Of a stretch of 64,000 bases of DNA, positions 1-10,738 are shown piece by piece. This stretch comes from Canna indica (taxonomy: Eukaryota > Streptophyta > Magnoliopsida > Zingiberales > Cannaceae), in assembly GCA_034359265.1 (NCBI GenBank), contig CP136897.1, positions 26,406,001 through 26,470,000 of the forward strand. Direction: 5' to 3'. Position 1 is the first letter of the stretch; each line of letters starts with the position of its first letter. A program made the position numbers and the translations under genes. The notes below the pieces were generated by a model. That model was not told the origin of the DNA, did not search any database, and saw nothing but the letters and a program-made list of their open reading frames with translations.

Positions 1-590
1 GGCACCAGTCATGGAGAGCACGTAGGGGGACTCATGCACCAGCCCCTACATGGGGAGAATTCCGAACTACTATCATCAAAAAGTACATACCCAGGAATGT
101 CCGCGAAAGGTGGGCTAGGGAGTTCGAGCAGCTTCGCCAGACGGGCACCATGACGGTGTCGGAGTACGAGATCAAGTTCACACAATTGTCCCGTTACCAC
201 CCATCCCTGGTGGTGACTGAGATGGACTGGGTGAGGCGGCTCATGGAGGGTCTGAGGGTACAAATTGGTAGACTAATACACTACACCGAGAACACTACCT
301 TTGTACCACAGTACTAGGAGGGCAGAGAGGAGAGGAGCCACAGTGTGGGCAGTGTGGGAGGAGGCATAGACGAGCTTGCCACGGTTCGAGTACCTATTTT
401 GGGTGTGGCCAGCCAGGTCACATCAGGAGGGACTACCATGTAGGTGGTCAAGCAGCACTACCACCAAGAGGGAGAGCTCATATGTCGACAACTTCTATGG
501 TGCAACAGACTCAAACTTAGGGGACGGAGCAATAGCGCAAGGTAGGTCAAGGGAGGTGTCCCACTCTCGTCTTTGCATTAACTCCTGAGG
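1..590 (+). pseudogene. G1 gag remnant (Retrotrans_gag core)
   Basis: Reading from about 51 gives WGEFRTTIIKKYIP, then an EFEQLRQTGTMTVSEYE block and FTQLSRYHPSL, the core of the plant gypsy gag domain, ending at a stop near 316. Gag normally forms the particle and packages the RNA. The downstream zinc-knuckle part (about 376-590) is no longer readable as CX2CX4HX4C and is broken by frameshifts. It is followed by the protease fragment, as expected for gag-pol. Confidence 0.7.
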
Positions 591-610
591 GCGCGGAGGC
601 ATCCAATGCA

Positions 611-889
611 ATGGTGACAGGTTTCATTTCAGTTAGTACATTACCTACTTATGCACTATTTGATCCAGGTGCTACACATTCGTTCCTATCTGAATTACTG
701 GCATCGAGATTGGGAAAGAACAAAAGTTGGTTAGTTGAACCATTGACAGTGTCTACACCTACAGGAAGTACTGTTATTGCTAAGACGGTCTTCAGGGATT
801 GTGACATTTCCAAAGGTGGGAACGATATGAAAGTGGAGCTGATGCTATTACCAAACCTAGATTTGGATGTGATTTTGTGCATGGACTAG
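611..889 (+). pseudogene. G1 aspartic protease remnant
   Basis: This 92-codon frame carries TYALFDPGATHSFLSELLA, the retropepsin active-site region of plant gypsy polyproteins. The usual catalytic D-S/T-G triplet reads D-P-G here, so the enzyme would probably be inactive. LNLDVIL-type sequence near the end (NLDLDVILCMD) is the family's second conserved strand, but a stop falls where the family usually continues with GMDWL. Lies between gag and reverse transcriptase. Confidence 0.8.
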
Positions 890-1084
890 CTACCAGCCCA
901 ATATGCATCACTCAATTGCAGAACAAAGGTGGTCACATTTTGCAAGCCAGGAATACCACCATTTACTTTTCAGGACGATGGGAGAGGGGACTCTATTAAG
1001 GTGATCTTTGCTCTTTAGGCTCGTAAGCTAATGGTGGGTGGCTGTCAGTCCTTCTTGGCTTTTGTCTCTGCCGATGTTACCGGC

Positions 1085-1541
1085 GAGGGCTCGGCTAGCA
1101 ACATAGAGAGTACACTAGTTGTCATGGACTTCCCAGACGTGTTTCCTGACGAGTTACTGGGACTACCACCGGTGCGGGAGATCGAGTTTTGTATTGAGCT
1201 GCAGCCAGGGGTGAAACCTATATCAATTCCCCCATACCAAATGGCACTCGCCGAGCCGAGGGAGCTTAAAGTGCAGTTACAGGAGCTGCTAGACATTGGG
1301 TTCATTCGCCCAAGTGTCTCACCCTGGGGTGCGCTAGTGTTGTTCGTGAAAAAGAAAGATGGATCCATGCGGATGTGCATTGATTACCAATAGCTCAATA
1401 AGGTGACGATCAAGAATCGATACCCGCTTCCGACGATTGATGACTTATTCGATCATTTGCAGGGGGCTCAGTGGTTCTCAAAGATTGATCTGAGGTCAGA
1501 GTGTCACCAGTTGAGGATCAGGGATCAGGATATTCAAAAGA
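1085..1541 (+). pseudogene. G1 reverse transcriptase, first part
   Basis: [20 protein letters not shown] opens the reverse transcriptase region, followed by [20 protein letters not shown] and MRMCIDYQ, then a TAG, then [19 protein letters not shown] and [15 protein letters not shown]. The aspartate of FSKIDL is the first catalytic carboxylate of gypsy RT. The frame breaks off at ..DIQK exactly where a solo LTR has inserted at 1542, and resumes after it at 3241 with [12 protein letters not shown]. The internal stop replaces what is usually a glutamine codon. Confidence 0.85.
1537..1541. other. Target site duplication, left (AAAGA), of solo LTR S1
   Basis: AAAGA before TGTTGG pairs with GAAGA at 3241-3245 after CAACA. 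One G-to-A difference; removing one copy plus the LTR restores the reverse transcriptase reading frame. Confidence 0.8.
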
Positions 1542-3240
1542 TGTTGGCCTAAGGTTTTCTACCTTGGTCTTAATCTTGGTTTTGATGATAACAAACATGG
1601 AACTAATGTTTCATGGAGAATTATTTTTAGGTTCCATATCGGTTAGCGCTTGATGTCCGCGATTGAAAAAATAGAAAAAATTAGAGAAATCAGCAAGGAC
1701 GCTCGTCGACGCTCAGGATTCTTCAAGAAGTTAGAGTTTAGGTTTAGGGTGTCTAGTATGTGTTGTAAATCCTCATGATGATGCAAAGAAACCCAAAAAC
1801 CAAACCCGAACTCCAAAACATAAAAAACCGACAAATTAGAAAATGACCATGGAATTCACTAAGCCTAGCTCCTTGGAGGGCTATATGACTTAGACATTTT
1901 CTTGGCACCAAAAATGCCGGTAATTGTTCCTTAGGTAAAAACTAGATAACGAGGTATTTTTAAGGATTTTTTGGAAGCCTTTAGCCAAACCATATTTGAC
2001 CCGGAAGATTAGAAAATTTCTATTTTTCAGAAATTTATATTAGACCCCAAAAGTTAGATTTTGATTCTTAAGGATTTCGATTTTTTAGATATTTTTATTG
2101 AATCCAAATTGGGGGTAATCCTTATATAACATTTATGTTTTAAAGTTATTATTTTAAAGTTAATAAATATTATATAAGTAGACTTAGCGAAGACCGAAAC
2201 CAGAAATGAACAAACAAAGCAAAAAAATCAACCTTGCTCAGATTCGATCGACCGACTGGTCGATCGGCAGAAGGCAAAAATGAGCAAAAGGCATTTCGGT
2301 CGATCGAGCGGGCTCGGTCAATCGATCGATGCCCAGAATGGGCAGAATGACTTCGGTCGCTGGGCGATCGCTCGATCGGTCGATCGACGATCGACCGGAC
2401 CTGTGATCGGCGGTTGGTAACGGGCAAAAATCCACCCGTTAAGAAGAGGGGAGCTCTCTCTTCTCTTCATGGATTATAAATAGGAAGCCATGAGAGCCTT
2501 CCTCCAAGATGTTGATCACTTCTAACCTCCTTGAGACATCCTTTGATCAATTCTAAGCCCTCATTGAGCCAATCTTGTGAAAACCCTAGCTTGAGCCAAA
2601 AACCTTGATCTTGCCTTCGTTCCTTCATTGATTAACCATCAAAGGCATCAAGAGGAAGCTTGGAATCTTGTTTTGGAGCTAAGTATTTTATTGTTTGATT
2701 TATTGCTCCATTTAGTGTTGTATTTTCTTATTTATTTCTTTGTATTTGAGTTTGTGTTAGACCTATAGTGTAGGTCTTGAAATTGGGTGGTAGCCTTGGT
2801 GTTTGAGGTTTAAATCCACCGGTGTAAACGTAGTTTGCTAGTATTAGTTGAGTTGTCCTTAAGGTTAAGGTGGGAGAGTGCTCTCGGTAGGAAGGCAGGA
2901 TACTTTCGGGTGTGGAAGTGTCTTCGGTTTGAGAGCGGAGACTTTTCGGTGTAAAGTCCTCATTGTAAGGAAACTAATTAATCTAGTTATACTAGTTTGG
3001 AAATCCTAAGCTGGGTGCTTAGGTAGTGGAGTAGGCATTGGGGCCGAACCACTATAAATCATTGTGTTAGCATTGATATTTTGTTTGTGTTAATTGCTTT
3101 ATCATTAATCGCTTCCGCATTTAGTCGTTCAATTGTGAATTGCCTAAGTAGTTTAAGAAAATGTTTAAAATGGGATTTAGGCAAATAGATTTAGTTAAGA
3201 TACTATTCACCCCACCTCTAGTGTGGCCATTTCAACAACA
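1542..3240 (+). mobile_element. Solo LTR S1 (Sirevirus/Maximus family) inside G1 RT
   Basis: Begins TGTTGGCCTAAGG and ends CTAGTGTGGCCATTTCAACAACA-like sequence, matching the LTR ends of the other Sirevirus copies in the window. Flanked by the 5-bp duplication AAAGA/GAAGA. No internal region is left, so it is a solo LTR made by recombination between two LTRs. It carries an array of GATCGACC/GGTCGATC motifs at about 2240-2400 and a TATA box at 2475. Confidence 0.92.
2475..2482 (+). promoter_or_regulatory. LTR TATA box (S1)
   Basis: TATAAATA, about 75 bp downstream of the palindrome array and shared in position with other Sirevirus LTRs here, so it probably marks the U3/R boundary region. Confidence 0.6.
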
Positions 3241-3650
3241 GAAGACTGCTTTCAGGATGCGGTATGGACATTATGAGTTCTTGGTCATGTCCTTTGGGCT
3301 TACTAATGCCCCGATAGCCTTCATGGAGCTAATGAACCGGGTGTTCAAGGACTTTCTGGACAGATTCATCATAATCTTCATTGATGACATTCTGGTATAT
3401 TCCAGGAGTGGGGCAGAGCACAGGGAGCACTTGAGGGTAGTTCTAGAGACCCTTAGGCAGCCCCAGCTCTTTGTAATGTTTTCAAAGTGTGAGTTCTGGT
3501 TGACTAGTGTGGGATTCCTAGGGCATATTGTATCCCGGGATGGTGTAAAAGTTGACCCTGCAAAGATTGAGGTAGTTCAGAACTAGGAGAGGCCGACCAG
3601 CGTGACCGAGATCTGCAACTTCTTGGGGTTGGTCGGTTACTACAGAAAGT
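3241..3650 (+). pseudogene. G1 reverse transcriptase, second part
   Basis: Resumes the RT frame with [20 protein letters not shown] and [19 protein letters not shown], then the catalytic motif [11 protein letters not shown] (two aspartates present) and [21 protein letters not shown] stop at about 3583-3585 replaces a tryptophan expected in VQNWERPT. The thumb region continues through EICNFLGLVGYYRKFVENFS to about 3650, then RNase H follows. Confidence 0.88.
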
Positions 3651-4210
3651 TCGTGGAAAATTTTTCCAAGATAGCCGCCCCGCTCACATGCCTAACTCAG
3701 AAGAAAGTAAAATTTATCTGGGATGACAAATGCGAGTAGAGCTTTCAGAAGCTCAAAGACCGCTTGACTACCACTCTTGTACTAGCACTACCGTCGAGGT
3801 CGGGATGATTTGCAGTTTATTGTGACGCTTCTGGGGTCGGACTAGGGTGTGTACTGGTGCAGCACGACAGGGTGATCACATACGCATCCAGGCAGTTGAA
3901 AACCCATGAGAAGAACTACCTGACTCATGATTTGCAGTTGGTGGCCATAGTCTTTGCCTTGAAGTTGTGGCATCACTACTTGTATGGGGAGGCATATGAC
4001 ATTTTCACATATCACAAGAGCCTCCAATACCTGCTTTCATAGAAAGATCTGAACTTGAGGCAACAGAGATTGCTTGAGCTGCTGAAAGATTATGACTGCA
4101 CTCTTTAGTATCACCCAAGAAAGGCAAATGTAGTAGCATATGCTTTGAGCTGGAAGTCGATGGGTAGGTTAGCCCACCTGGCCATGAGTAGGAGATCTTT
4201 GGCCAGATAG
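3651..4210 (+). pseudogene. G1 RNase H remnant
   Basis: Contains [18 protein letters not shown] and [19 protein letters not shown], then [19 protein letters not shown] and, after stops, YHPRKANVVAYALS. These are the family's RT-RNase H signatures; the last usually reads NVVADALS, so a catalytic aspartate has become tyrosine. Several in-frame stops (near 3737, 4040, 4106) show decay. Between RT and integrase as expected. Confidence 0.82.
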
Positions 4211-4299
4211 TTGGTGGTGAGCCTAGGTCCAGGGGACTTGTTATCTGTGGCTGATTCAGGTGGATTGGTGGCACACATGCGTGTACAATGCCCTTTGGT

Positions 4300-5545
4300 T
4301 GATATGCTATGACGACTCAGGGTGAGGATTCTTTCTACATCACATCTAGCTGTGAGAGGTGATGTAGAGGGTTTTAGGGTGGACTCGAAGCGGATTCTCA
4401 GATACAGAGATAGGATTGTGGTACCAGACATGGTAGAGGTCCGTAGGCGGGTACAAGAGGTGGCCCACTACTCCACTAACACTATGCATCTAGGGGCCAT
4501 CAAGATGTACCAAGATTCGAGGCAGCACTACTGGTGGAAAGGGATGCAACGAGAGGTGGCAGAGTTCCTATCTAAATGTTTGGTATGCCAGCAAGTAAAG
4601 GCTGAACACTTGAGACCCGCAGGGTTGTTGCAGAATCTTGAGGTGCCGGAATGGAAATGGGAGAAAATTACCATGGACTTTATTACCGGGTTACCGAGGT
4701 CAGAGAAAGGAAATGATTCTATCTGGGTAGTGGTGGATCGCTTGACCAAATCGACACACTTCCATTCTGGTGAAGACCACTTTCTCTCCTGAGCAGTATG
4801 CGTGGTTGTTTCTTGACCGTATTGTGGCTTACCATGGGATCCCAGTGATGATCATATCCGACCGAGGCACACAGTTCACCGCTCGGTTATGGCAGACATC
4901 GTAATAGGAGGCTCTAGGTATGTAGGTGTGGTTTGTATCGCTTTTCATCCTCAAACGGACGGGACAGTTAGAGAGGACCATCCAGACACTTGAGGACGTG
5001 CTGAGGGCATGCGTGATGGACTTGGAGGGTAGTTGGGACATACAGGCACTTACCTTTGGTAGAGTTTACCAATAAGAACAACCACCATAGCAGTATTGGC
5101 ATGGCCCCATTTGAGGCTTTGTACGGGCACAAGTGTAGGTCGCTGGTAGGCTGGTTTGAGGCCGGTGAGTCCCAGATGCTAGGGCCAGACTTGGTTCATG
5201 ACTCCGTTGAGAAAGTGAAGCTGATCAAGGAACAACTTCTAGCAGCTCAGAGTCGTGAGAAGATGTATGCTGATGGTTAGGCTCGCGACGTGGAGTTTCA
5301 AGAAGGGGATTCGGTGTTCCTCAAGGTGTTCCCTATGAAGGGGGTTGTGCGCTTTTGGAGGAAGGGAAAGTTGAGCCCCAAATTCATCGGGCCCTTCCCT
5401 ATCTTGTGGCTCAGAGGAGCGGTTTCTTATGAGTTGGCTCTATCGCGTAGCATGGACCGGGTGCATCCTATTTTCCATGTATCCATGCTCAAGTAGTATG
5501 TTCGGGATGAGTCCCATATCATAGATGTTGCTGTGGAGGAGGTTG
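4300..5545 (+). pseudogene. G1 integrase remnant with zinc finger and C-terminal domain
   Basis: The H2C2 zinc finger reads VAHYSTNTMHLGAIKMYQD followed by FLSKCLVCQQVKAEH. The core starts WEKITMDFITGLPRS (first catalytic Asp), then IISDRGTQFTARLW (second Asp), and a frame-shifted LERTIQTLEDVLRAC holding the Glu. MVEFTNKNNHHSSIGMAPFE and ALYGHKCRSLVGWFE mark the end of the core; the C-terminal domain is VEFQEGDSVFLKVFPMKG to RVHPIFHVSMLK at about 5496. At least four frame breaks or stops. The reading stops at the S2 insertion (5571) and continues with the chromo-like tail at 7097. Confidence 0.85.
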
Positions 5546-6097
5546 ATCTAGCCATTTCCTATGAGGAGCGTGTTGGCTTAAGGTTTTCAACCTTAGTCTT
5601 AATCTCGATTTTGATGATAATAAACATGGAACTAATGATTTCATTGAGAAATATTTCAGGTTCCATATCGGTTAGCGTTCGATGTCCTCGATCGAACATA
5701 TCGGAAGAAATCAGAAAATCGGAAGGACATTGATCGTCACGCTCGGGTTCATCGTGGAATATCTCGAAGTTCGACGTATGACGTATTGGACAAGTCCAAA
5801 GGTCACATGGAAAGCTCTCCAAGTTGATGCTCGTTGAAAGCCGGAACCCAAAAACGAAGCACGGAAGAAGAAGGCTGAAAAAAATCAAGTTCAGCCTAGG
5901 TTCTGTCGACCGGGTGGTCAACCGAATGTAGTTAGAGTATTGGCAGTAGCCTTGTCGATCGACCGGTCGGTCGACCGAATGTTGCCAAAAAAAGGCAGTA
6001 GCCAATCAGTCGACCCGTCGGTCGACCGAATATGGTGCAGAAATTGGCTAAGGCTACTTCGGTCGACTGACAGAGGTGAAAAATTGGCAATGCATGC

Positions 6098-6323
6098 GTC
6101 GGTCGACCGATTGCAGATCACGATTACACGCCTCTAGCTTAATTGCATCGGTCAACCGATCGATCAACCGGATTACGGATTGCAAGTCTCGCGACTCATT
6201 CAGTCGACCCGTCGGTCGACCGATTGCAGATCACGATTACACGCCTCTGGCTTAATTGCATCGGTCGACCGATCGATCAACCGGATTGCGGATTGCAAGT
6301 CTCGCGACTCATTCAGTAGACCC
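6098..6323 (+). repeat. 113-bp tandem duplication in LTR S2
   Basis: Two adjoining near-identical copies (about 6098-6210 and 6211-6323), each with GTCGGTCGACCGATTGCAG, ACGCCTCTxGCTTAATTGC and CTCGCGACTCATTCAGT. Only a few differences, so this duplication is younger than the LTR family. Confidence 0.85.
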
Positions 6324-6409
6324 GTCGGTCGATCGAACAGAGTGTCAATCGACCGAGCGGCTGTAACGGCTATTTTTCTACCTGTTGAGCTACCGTTTAT
6401 TTGAGAGGT

Positions 6410-6417
6410 TATAAATA
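6410..6417 (+). promoter_or_regulatory. LTR TATA box (S2)
   Basis: TATAAATA directly after the palindrome array, same relative place as in S1 and D. Confidence 0.6.
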
Positions 6418-7096
6418 TCCCTCATCTAACCTCTTGAAACTTCTTCTCTAACTCTTACAAATTTTATTGAGCATTAAAAAGAGAGTTTTAGGCCTTCTAA
6501 AGATTGATTGCAGCGTGCTCTGCTCTTCCGTCAACGTTCTTCTTCAAGCGCCAACTGCTCCTCAACTCTGCTGCGATTCAAGTTCATCTACTCGTTGAGT
6601 TGAAGGCTTGAAGGCTCGGGAAAAAGTGCATTGGTCATTCTTTTAATTCTCGGCTCTTTTCCTTTGTATTTGAAGATTTATTTCAAATCTATTTTATCTG
6701 TAATAGCTTGATAGGTGTGCTAGAGAAACACTTAGGGTTAGACTATGTAGATTTGTGTTTTGCCTAGGTGAATAGGTTTGAGGAGTTCTCAAAGAGGTTA
6801 GAATTGTGTCCTCAGTTGTATTCAAAGGAAAACACAAGTTCTATAAAATAGTTGTTTAGAAATCCTTGGTGTGGAGCCAAGGTAGTGGAGTAGGCGTTTG
6901 GCCGAACCACTATAAATACTTGTGTTAGCATTGTCAGTTGCTTGTCCTTATTACTCTGTATTTATTGCTTCCGCATGCTATAAATATCGTGCTTAGCCTA
7001 ACTAATCAAGAAAGGATTAGAATCAGATTTAGTCTAATTAATAGATTAACACACTATTCACCCACCCTCTAGTGTGCCATTTCACCCAACAGAGTG

Positions 7097-7312
7097 ACCT
7101 GTAGAGATCCTAGACAAGCAGGTGAGGAAGATAAGGCCCAAAGAGGTCTCCTTGGTGAAAATTCGTTGGGAGCACCATTCAGGTCAGGAGGCCACTTGGG
7201 AGGTCGAGCGGGATTTGAGAGAGAAGTACCTGTACATTTTTGATGCTAAGGTGAGCATCTTTTCTTCATCTCAAAATTCGAGGATGAATTTTCTTTAAGG
7301 GGGGAGGAAATC
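7097..7312 (+). pseudogene. G1 chromodomain-like tail and polypurine tract
   Basis: After S2 the pol frame resumes with PVEILDKQVRKIRPKEVSLV and KIRWEHHSGQEATWEVERDL, ending EKYLYIFDAK. This aromatic/acidic block is the chromodomain-like end of chromovirus integrases, thought to guide integration to heterochromatin. It closes with SSQNSRMNFL and a stop. The purine run AAGGGGGGAGGAAA (about 7298-7311) is the likely polypurine tract before the 3' LTR. Confidence 0.78.
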
Positions 7313-9597
7313 TTACAAATCATATTTTATCCTTAAGTAGGGGACCGTGGGGTCGAGCTACGCAGATTAGCGTAGAGCATCGGGATTGAATCCGGATAAG
7401 CAGTTAATGTAGAAAAATTTAGGAAAAACTTTATTTATTATATTTCTGTGATTAGATAATGTTTCAATTAGATAAAGGTAAGCATGCTGAGATGATAGAT
7501 GGTCTCGAGTCGAATCTAACGATCCAATTGGAACTAGAATCGGAGTTAGAACGAGTTAGATATGAGTTTTAGAAGTCGAGCCATTTAAGTGAGGGCATTT
7601 TGGTAATTTGGGCCAATAAGGGCCCATAAAATGCACTGAGGGTTCACAGCTACATGTTTAGCCGCACGCTACCCGATGAGAGAGGAGAGAGGCGACACAG
7701 GAAGGAGGGAGCAGATTGGAGCCAAATTTCTGCGAGTTCGTCAACGTCGATCGTAGGAGGATCCTAACCTTCTTCTTCCTCTCCGATTCTTCGAAAGAGG
7801 TGAGTGGATTAAGCCATTTCCCCCCAATTTTCTTCATTAGGCTGCCGCCCCTATGAGAGGGGATTTTCGGCATTTTTGGATGAATTTTCTTGTATCGGAT
7901 CCTAATGATGAATTGAGGATCCTCTCGTTGTAGTCATAAGTTTATTGACTCTAATTTTTAGCCTTGGCCGCATGCCCTTGCCGGATTTTCTTGGGGTGCC
8001 GACCCTTAATACCCATATAGAGGGCCTTGAAATCATGTTTAGCATTAAGATTGCACCTTAAGGGTATTTTCATATGTGGTTAGAGCATGCCTAAGGTTGT
8101 AGACCCGTGATTAGGGAAAACAAAGAACTTAGAGACACTTAAGAACCTAAGACCTTAAATTAAATTATGCATTTAGATGACCATAAGGAGGGCTTGTAGG
8201 GCCGAACCTCCCTTGCTCTTAGAGAACTCGGGTAAGGGGTTAGGCCGGCTCTTGGAGGTGCGGTCGGGGTCATAAAAGAGGATGGTGGTTCATCATCGAT
8301 GCTCTCTACATTTAGTACCTCGCATAGAGTTCCTTATTGATAACATCGCTATAGCTTAAATTGTTCTAGCATGTTGGATATTTGTTGGTGACATATACTT
8401 GTGGATATATGCGTGGTGAGATGTTCTTTATTTATTATGATATGATGTATGTGATGAACTACTGTGAAATTATGTTTATTCATGGTTACTTTTTATGTTG
8501 GTTGTTTATGAGGCATGAGCATTGTTATTATATATACATGTAGTATGATGTATGGCTTGAAGATGTGGAGGCCGACGTATGTCCTTAACCTATCTCTGAT
8601 ATACATGTGTTGTGTTGTGCACTTTACTTATATATATATATGTGTGTGATGTGCTTGTTGCATTTCCCGGAAGTCTCGCTTGTGAGGGGAGGGTATGCTC
8701 CAAAGAGACAACGTTGGCCTTATTGCGGAAGTCCGGCAAGATGAGGGGAGATCATACCCCAAAGAGACAGTCTGGAGACCCAACTGGTGAGGGGAACATA
8801 TGCCCCAATGTGATGGATCGGAAGAGCCAGTGTCGGTGTGGGGAGAGCATGCCGCAAAGAGACGGCCCTAAGCTGGGTGGTTGTTCGGCAGCTACACCGT
8901 CTACCTACCCTACGTGGCTATGTGAGACAATGGGTCAGGTGAGCATTCATGTGATTGAGGTCTTGCATACATTATACCCTGATTTATGTGGTTATTTAGA
9001 TATATCTGTTGATGGATGCTTCTATCATGCGCAGGGTAGTGGATAAGCATATGATAGGGTTTTGTGATTTACTGCTTATATTATATGCCTGCTTATATTT
9101 ATTGATTATGCATGATGTTGATTTGGTGGGATGAGGACTGCTCTACTCACTAAATCCTAGTTAGACTTACCTCTCATTTTTTTTGCTTTTTTGCACCTGA
9201 GTGAGATCAGAGAGGTACCAGAGTGCAGTAGCGCGGCTGGTGGCGGCAGGGCAGCGGGTCTCGTGACATGTCGTGGTCGAGGGGAGATACCGAGTCAATT
9301 CATGTTACTTTTCGTGTCATTTGAGTCATGTAGGCTCGGTTTATTACGTTTCCGTACTTTTGTTATTTTGAGGTTTCTTTGTTTAGTAATTAAAGTTTTG
9401 AAATCGATTTGAACATTAAGCTATTTATTGAGTTGGTGGTTAGGGTTTTTGAAAATAAATGTTTTTTTTATTTGCAAATCCTTGAAATGTTATTAAATGT
9501 TCAGGTCTGGTTTGTTTGTATATGTGGTTTGATTTGGGTTAGGCTTTGGGGTACGTGGCGTACTCTGGCCGGTCATACTAGATTTGGGCTGTGACAT
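7313..9597 (+). repeat. 3' LTR of G1 (Tekay-like)
   Basis: Follows the polypurine tract and ends GGGCTGTGACA, like the other Tekay-like LTRs in this window (ends TTGACA, GTGTGACA). It shares the LTR plan of T2-T4: a GAGGTGAGTGG stretch (about 7798) and a late block ending CTCTGGCCGGTCATAC. The exact 5' end is unclear because a clean TGTAA start is not visible. Frames inside it are chance ORFs. Confidence 0.7.
8678..8865 (+). repeat. Imperfect tandem repeats in G1 LTR
   Basis: About four copies, spaced roughly 45-60 bp, of a GAGGGGAG..CAT..CCCCAAAGAGACAG-like block. Degenerate; lies in the 3' half of the LTR. Confidence 0.6.
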
Positions 9598-10738
9598 CCA
9601 AGAGTCTCCGCTCTCACACTGAAGGCACTTTCACACCCAGAAGTCTCTGCCTTACTGCCGAGAGCACTCTTCCACCTCAACCCAAAGGAAAAACAATCAC
9701 TAATCCTAACAAACTAAGTTTACACCAGTGAATTTTATCCTCAATACCAATGCAACCACAAACCATTCAAGACCTAATAGCCTATGTCTTACACAAGAAA
9801 GTAAAGCACAAAATGCAATATAATAGAGAAATAACCAAATCAAGTATATTTGGCTCCAATACAAGTTCCCTAGTCCTCTTGATGCCTTTGGATGATGAAT
9901 CGTTGAAGCAAAAAGGCTTGAATCAATGTTTCAACTAAAACTAGGGTTTGCTCAAAGCATAACTCAAGAAGGCTTAGCAAAAGTGAAGGATTGTCTCAAT
10001 GAAGCATTAGAAAGCTTGGAAGGCAAGCTTGGGGGTATATTTATAACGATCCCAAAGGTAGAGGCTCAAAAAGATTAGTTGGGACTTTCGGTCGGTCGTC
10101 GAGTGGCCCTTGTGTGACCCTCGAGCGGTCGAGATTCGGCCGAGGGTCAGTCGAAGAAGTTCTAGAAATTTTCCAAACCCTTTCGGTAGATCCTTGGGCG
10201 AACGTCGGTCGGCCGAGATTCGACTGATAACTGTAGTTTTGACAGATTGCTGATTTTTCTAGTTTCATGATTTTCATAAGTTTTATTTAACTTTAAAACA
10301 TAAATGTTAAACAAGGATTACCCCCATTTGGATTCAATAAAAATATCTCTAAAATCAAAATCCTTAAGAATCAAAATCTAACTTTTGGGGTCTAGTACAA
10401 ATTTGCGAAAACCAAAAATTTTGAAATCTCCCGAGTCAATTATGGATAGGTTAAAGGTTTCCAAAAATTCCTTTAAAATAGGTCTTTAACTCGTTTCTAC
10501 CTAAGGAATAATTATCGGGACTTTTGGTGCCAAGAAAAAGTCTAAATCATGTAGCCCTCCAAGGAGCTCCATAGGCTTAGAGAATTTTTAGGTCATTTTT
10601 TAATTTTCTTGGTTTTCATATTTTCGGGATTCGGATTTCGGTTTTTGATTTCTTATGCATCAATAGAGGATATACATATAATCTAGACACTCTAGACCTA
10701 GACTCAAACTTCTCGATGAATCCCGAGTGTCGACAAGC
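9598..10738 (-). repeat. 3' LTR fragment of Sirevirus A
   Basis: Reverse-strand Sirevirus LTR sequence from the U5/R part into U3. It aligns by eye over most of its length with A's 5' LTR (37936-39640), including the CTTACACAAG site that is empty here but holds a mini-CACTA in the 5' LTR. Left side is interrupted by G1; right side is cut at about 10738, where it joins Tekay-like LTR sequence, so the LTR's outer U3 end is missing. TATA at 10038-10045 on the minus strand. Confidence 0.82.

Larger units (their letters stand above)
5571..7091 (+). mobile_element. Solo LTR S2 (Sirevirus family) inside G1 integrase tail
   Basis: Begins TGTTGGCTTAAGG and ends CCATTTCACCCAACA. Flanked by GAGCG (5566-5570) and GAGTG (7092-7096), one C-to-T apart. 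No internal region. Compared with S1 its palindrome array is longer (about 5890-6360) because of a 113-bp tandem duplication. Confidence 0.92.
1..9597 (+). mobile_element. Ty3/gypsy chromovirus (Tekay-like), element G1, dead, 5' end outside window
   Basis: Gag, protease, reverse transcriptase, RNase H, integrase and a chromodomain-like tail follow in gypsy order, then a purine tract and a long 3' LTR ending TGTGACA at 9597. The frame is broken by many stops and by two solo Sirevirus LTRs (1542-3240 and 5571-7091). The sequence right of 9597 is the U5/R part of Sirevirus A's LTR, so G1 inserted into A. The 5' LTR and start of gag lie left of the window. Lineage is from the domain order and the C-terminal chromo-like block; Tekay rather than another chromovirus clade is an inference. 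Confidence 0.85.

Noticed and set aside
1045..1380. 111-codon minus-strand frame
   Set aside because: Shadow of the G1 reverse transcriptase.
5890..6360. Possible CRISPR-like repeats
   Set aside because: Repeats are short palindromes of irregular spacing in a plant LTR; no unique spacers and no cas genes.
8612..9046. 144-codon plus-strand frame
   Set aside because: Lies inside the 3' LTR of G1 across tandem repeats; no family resemblance.
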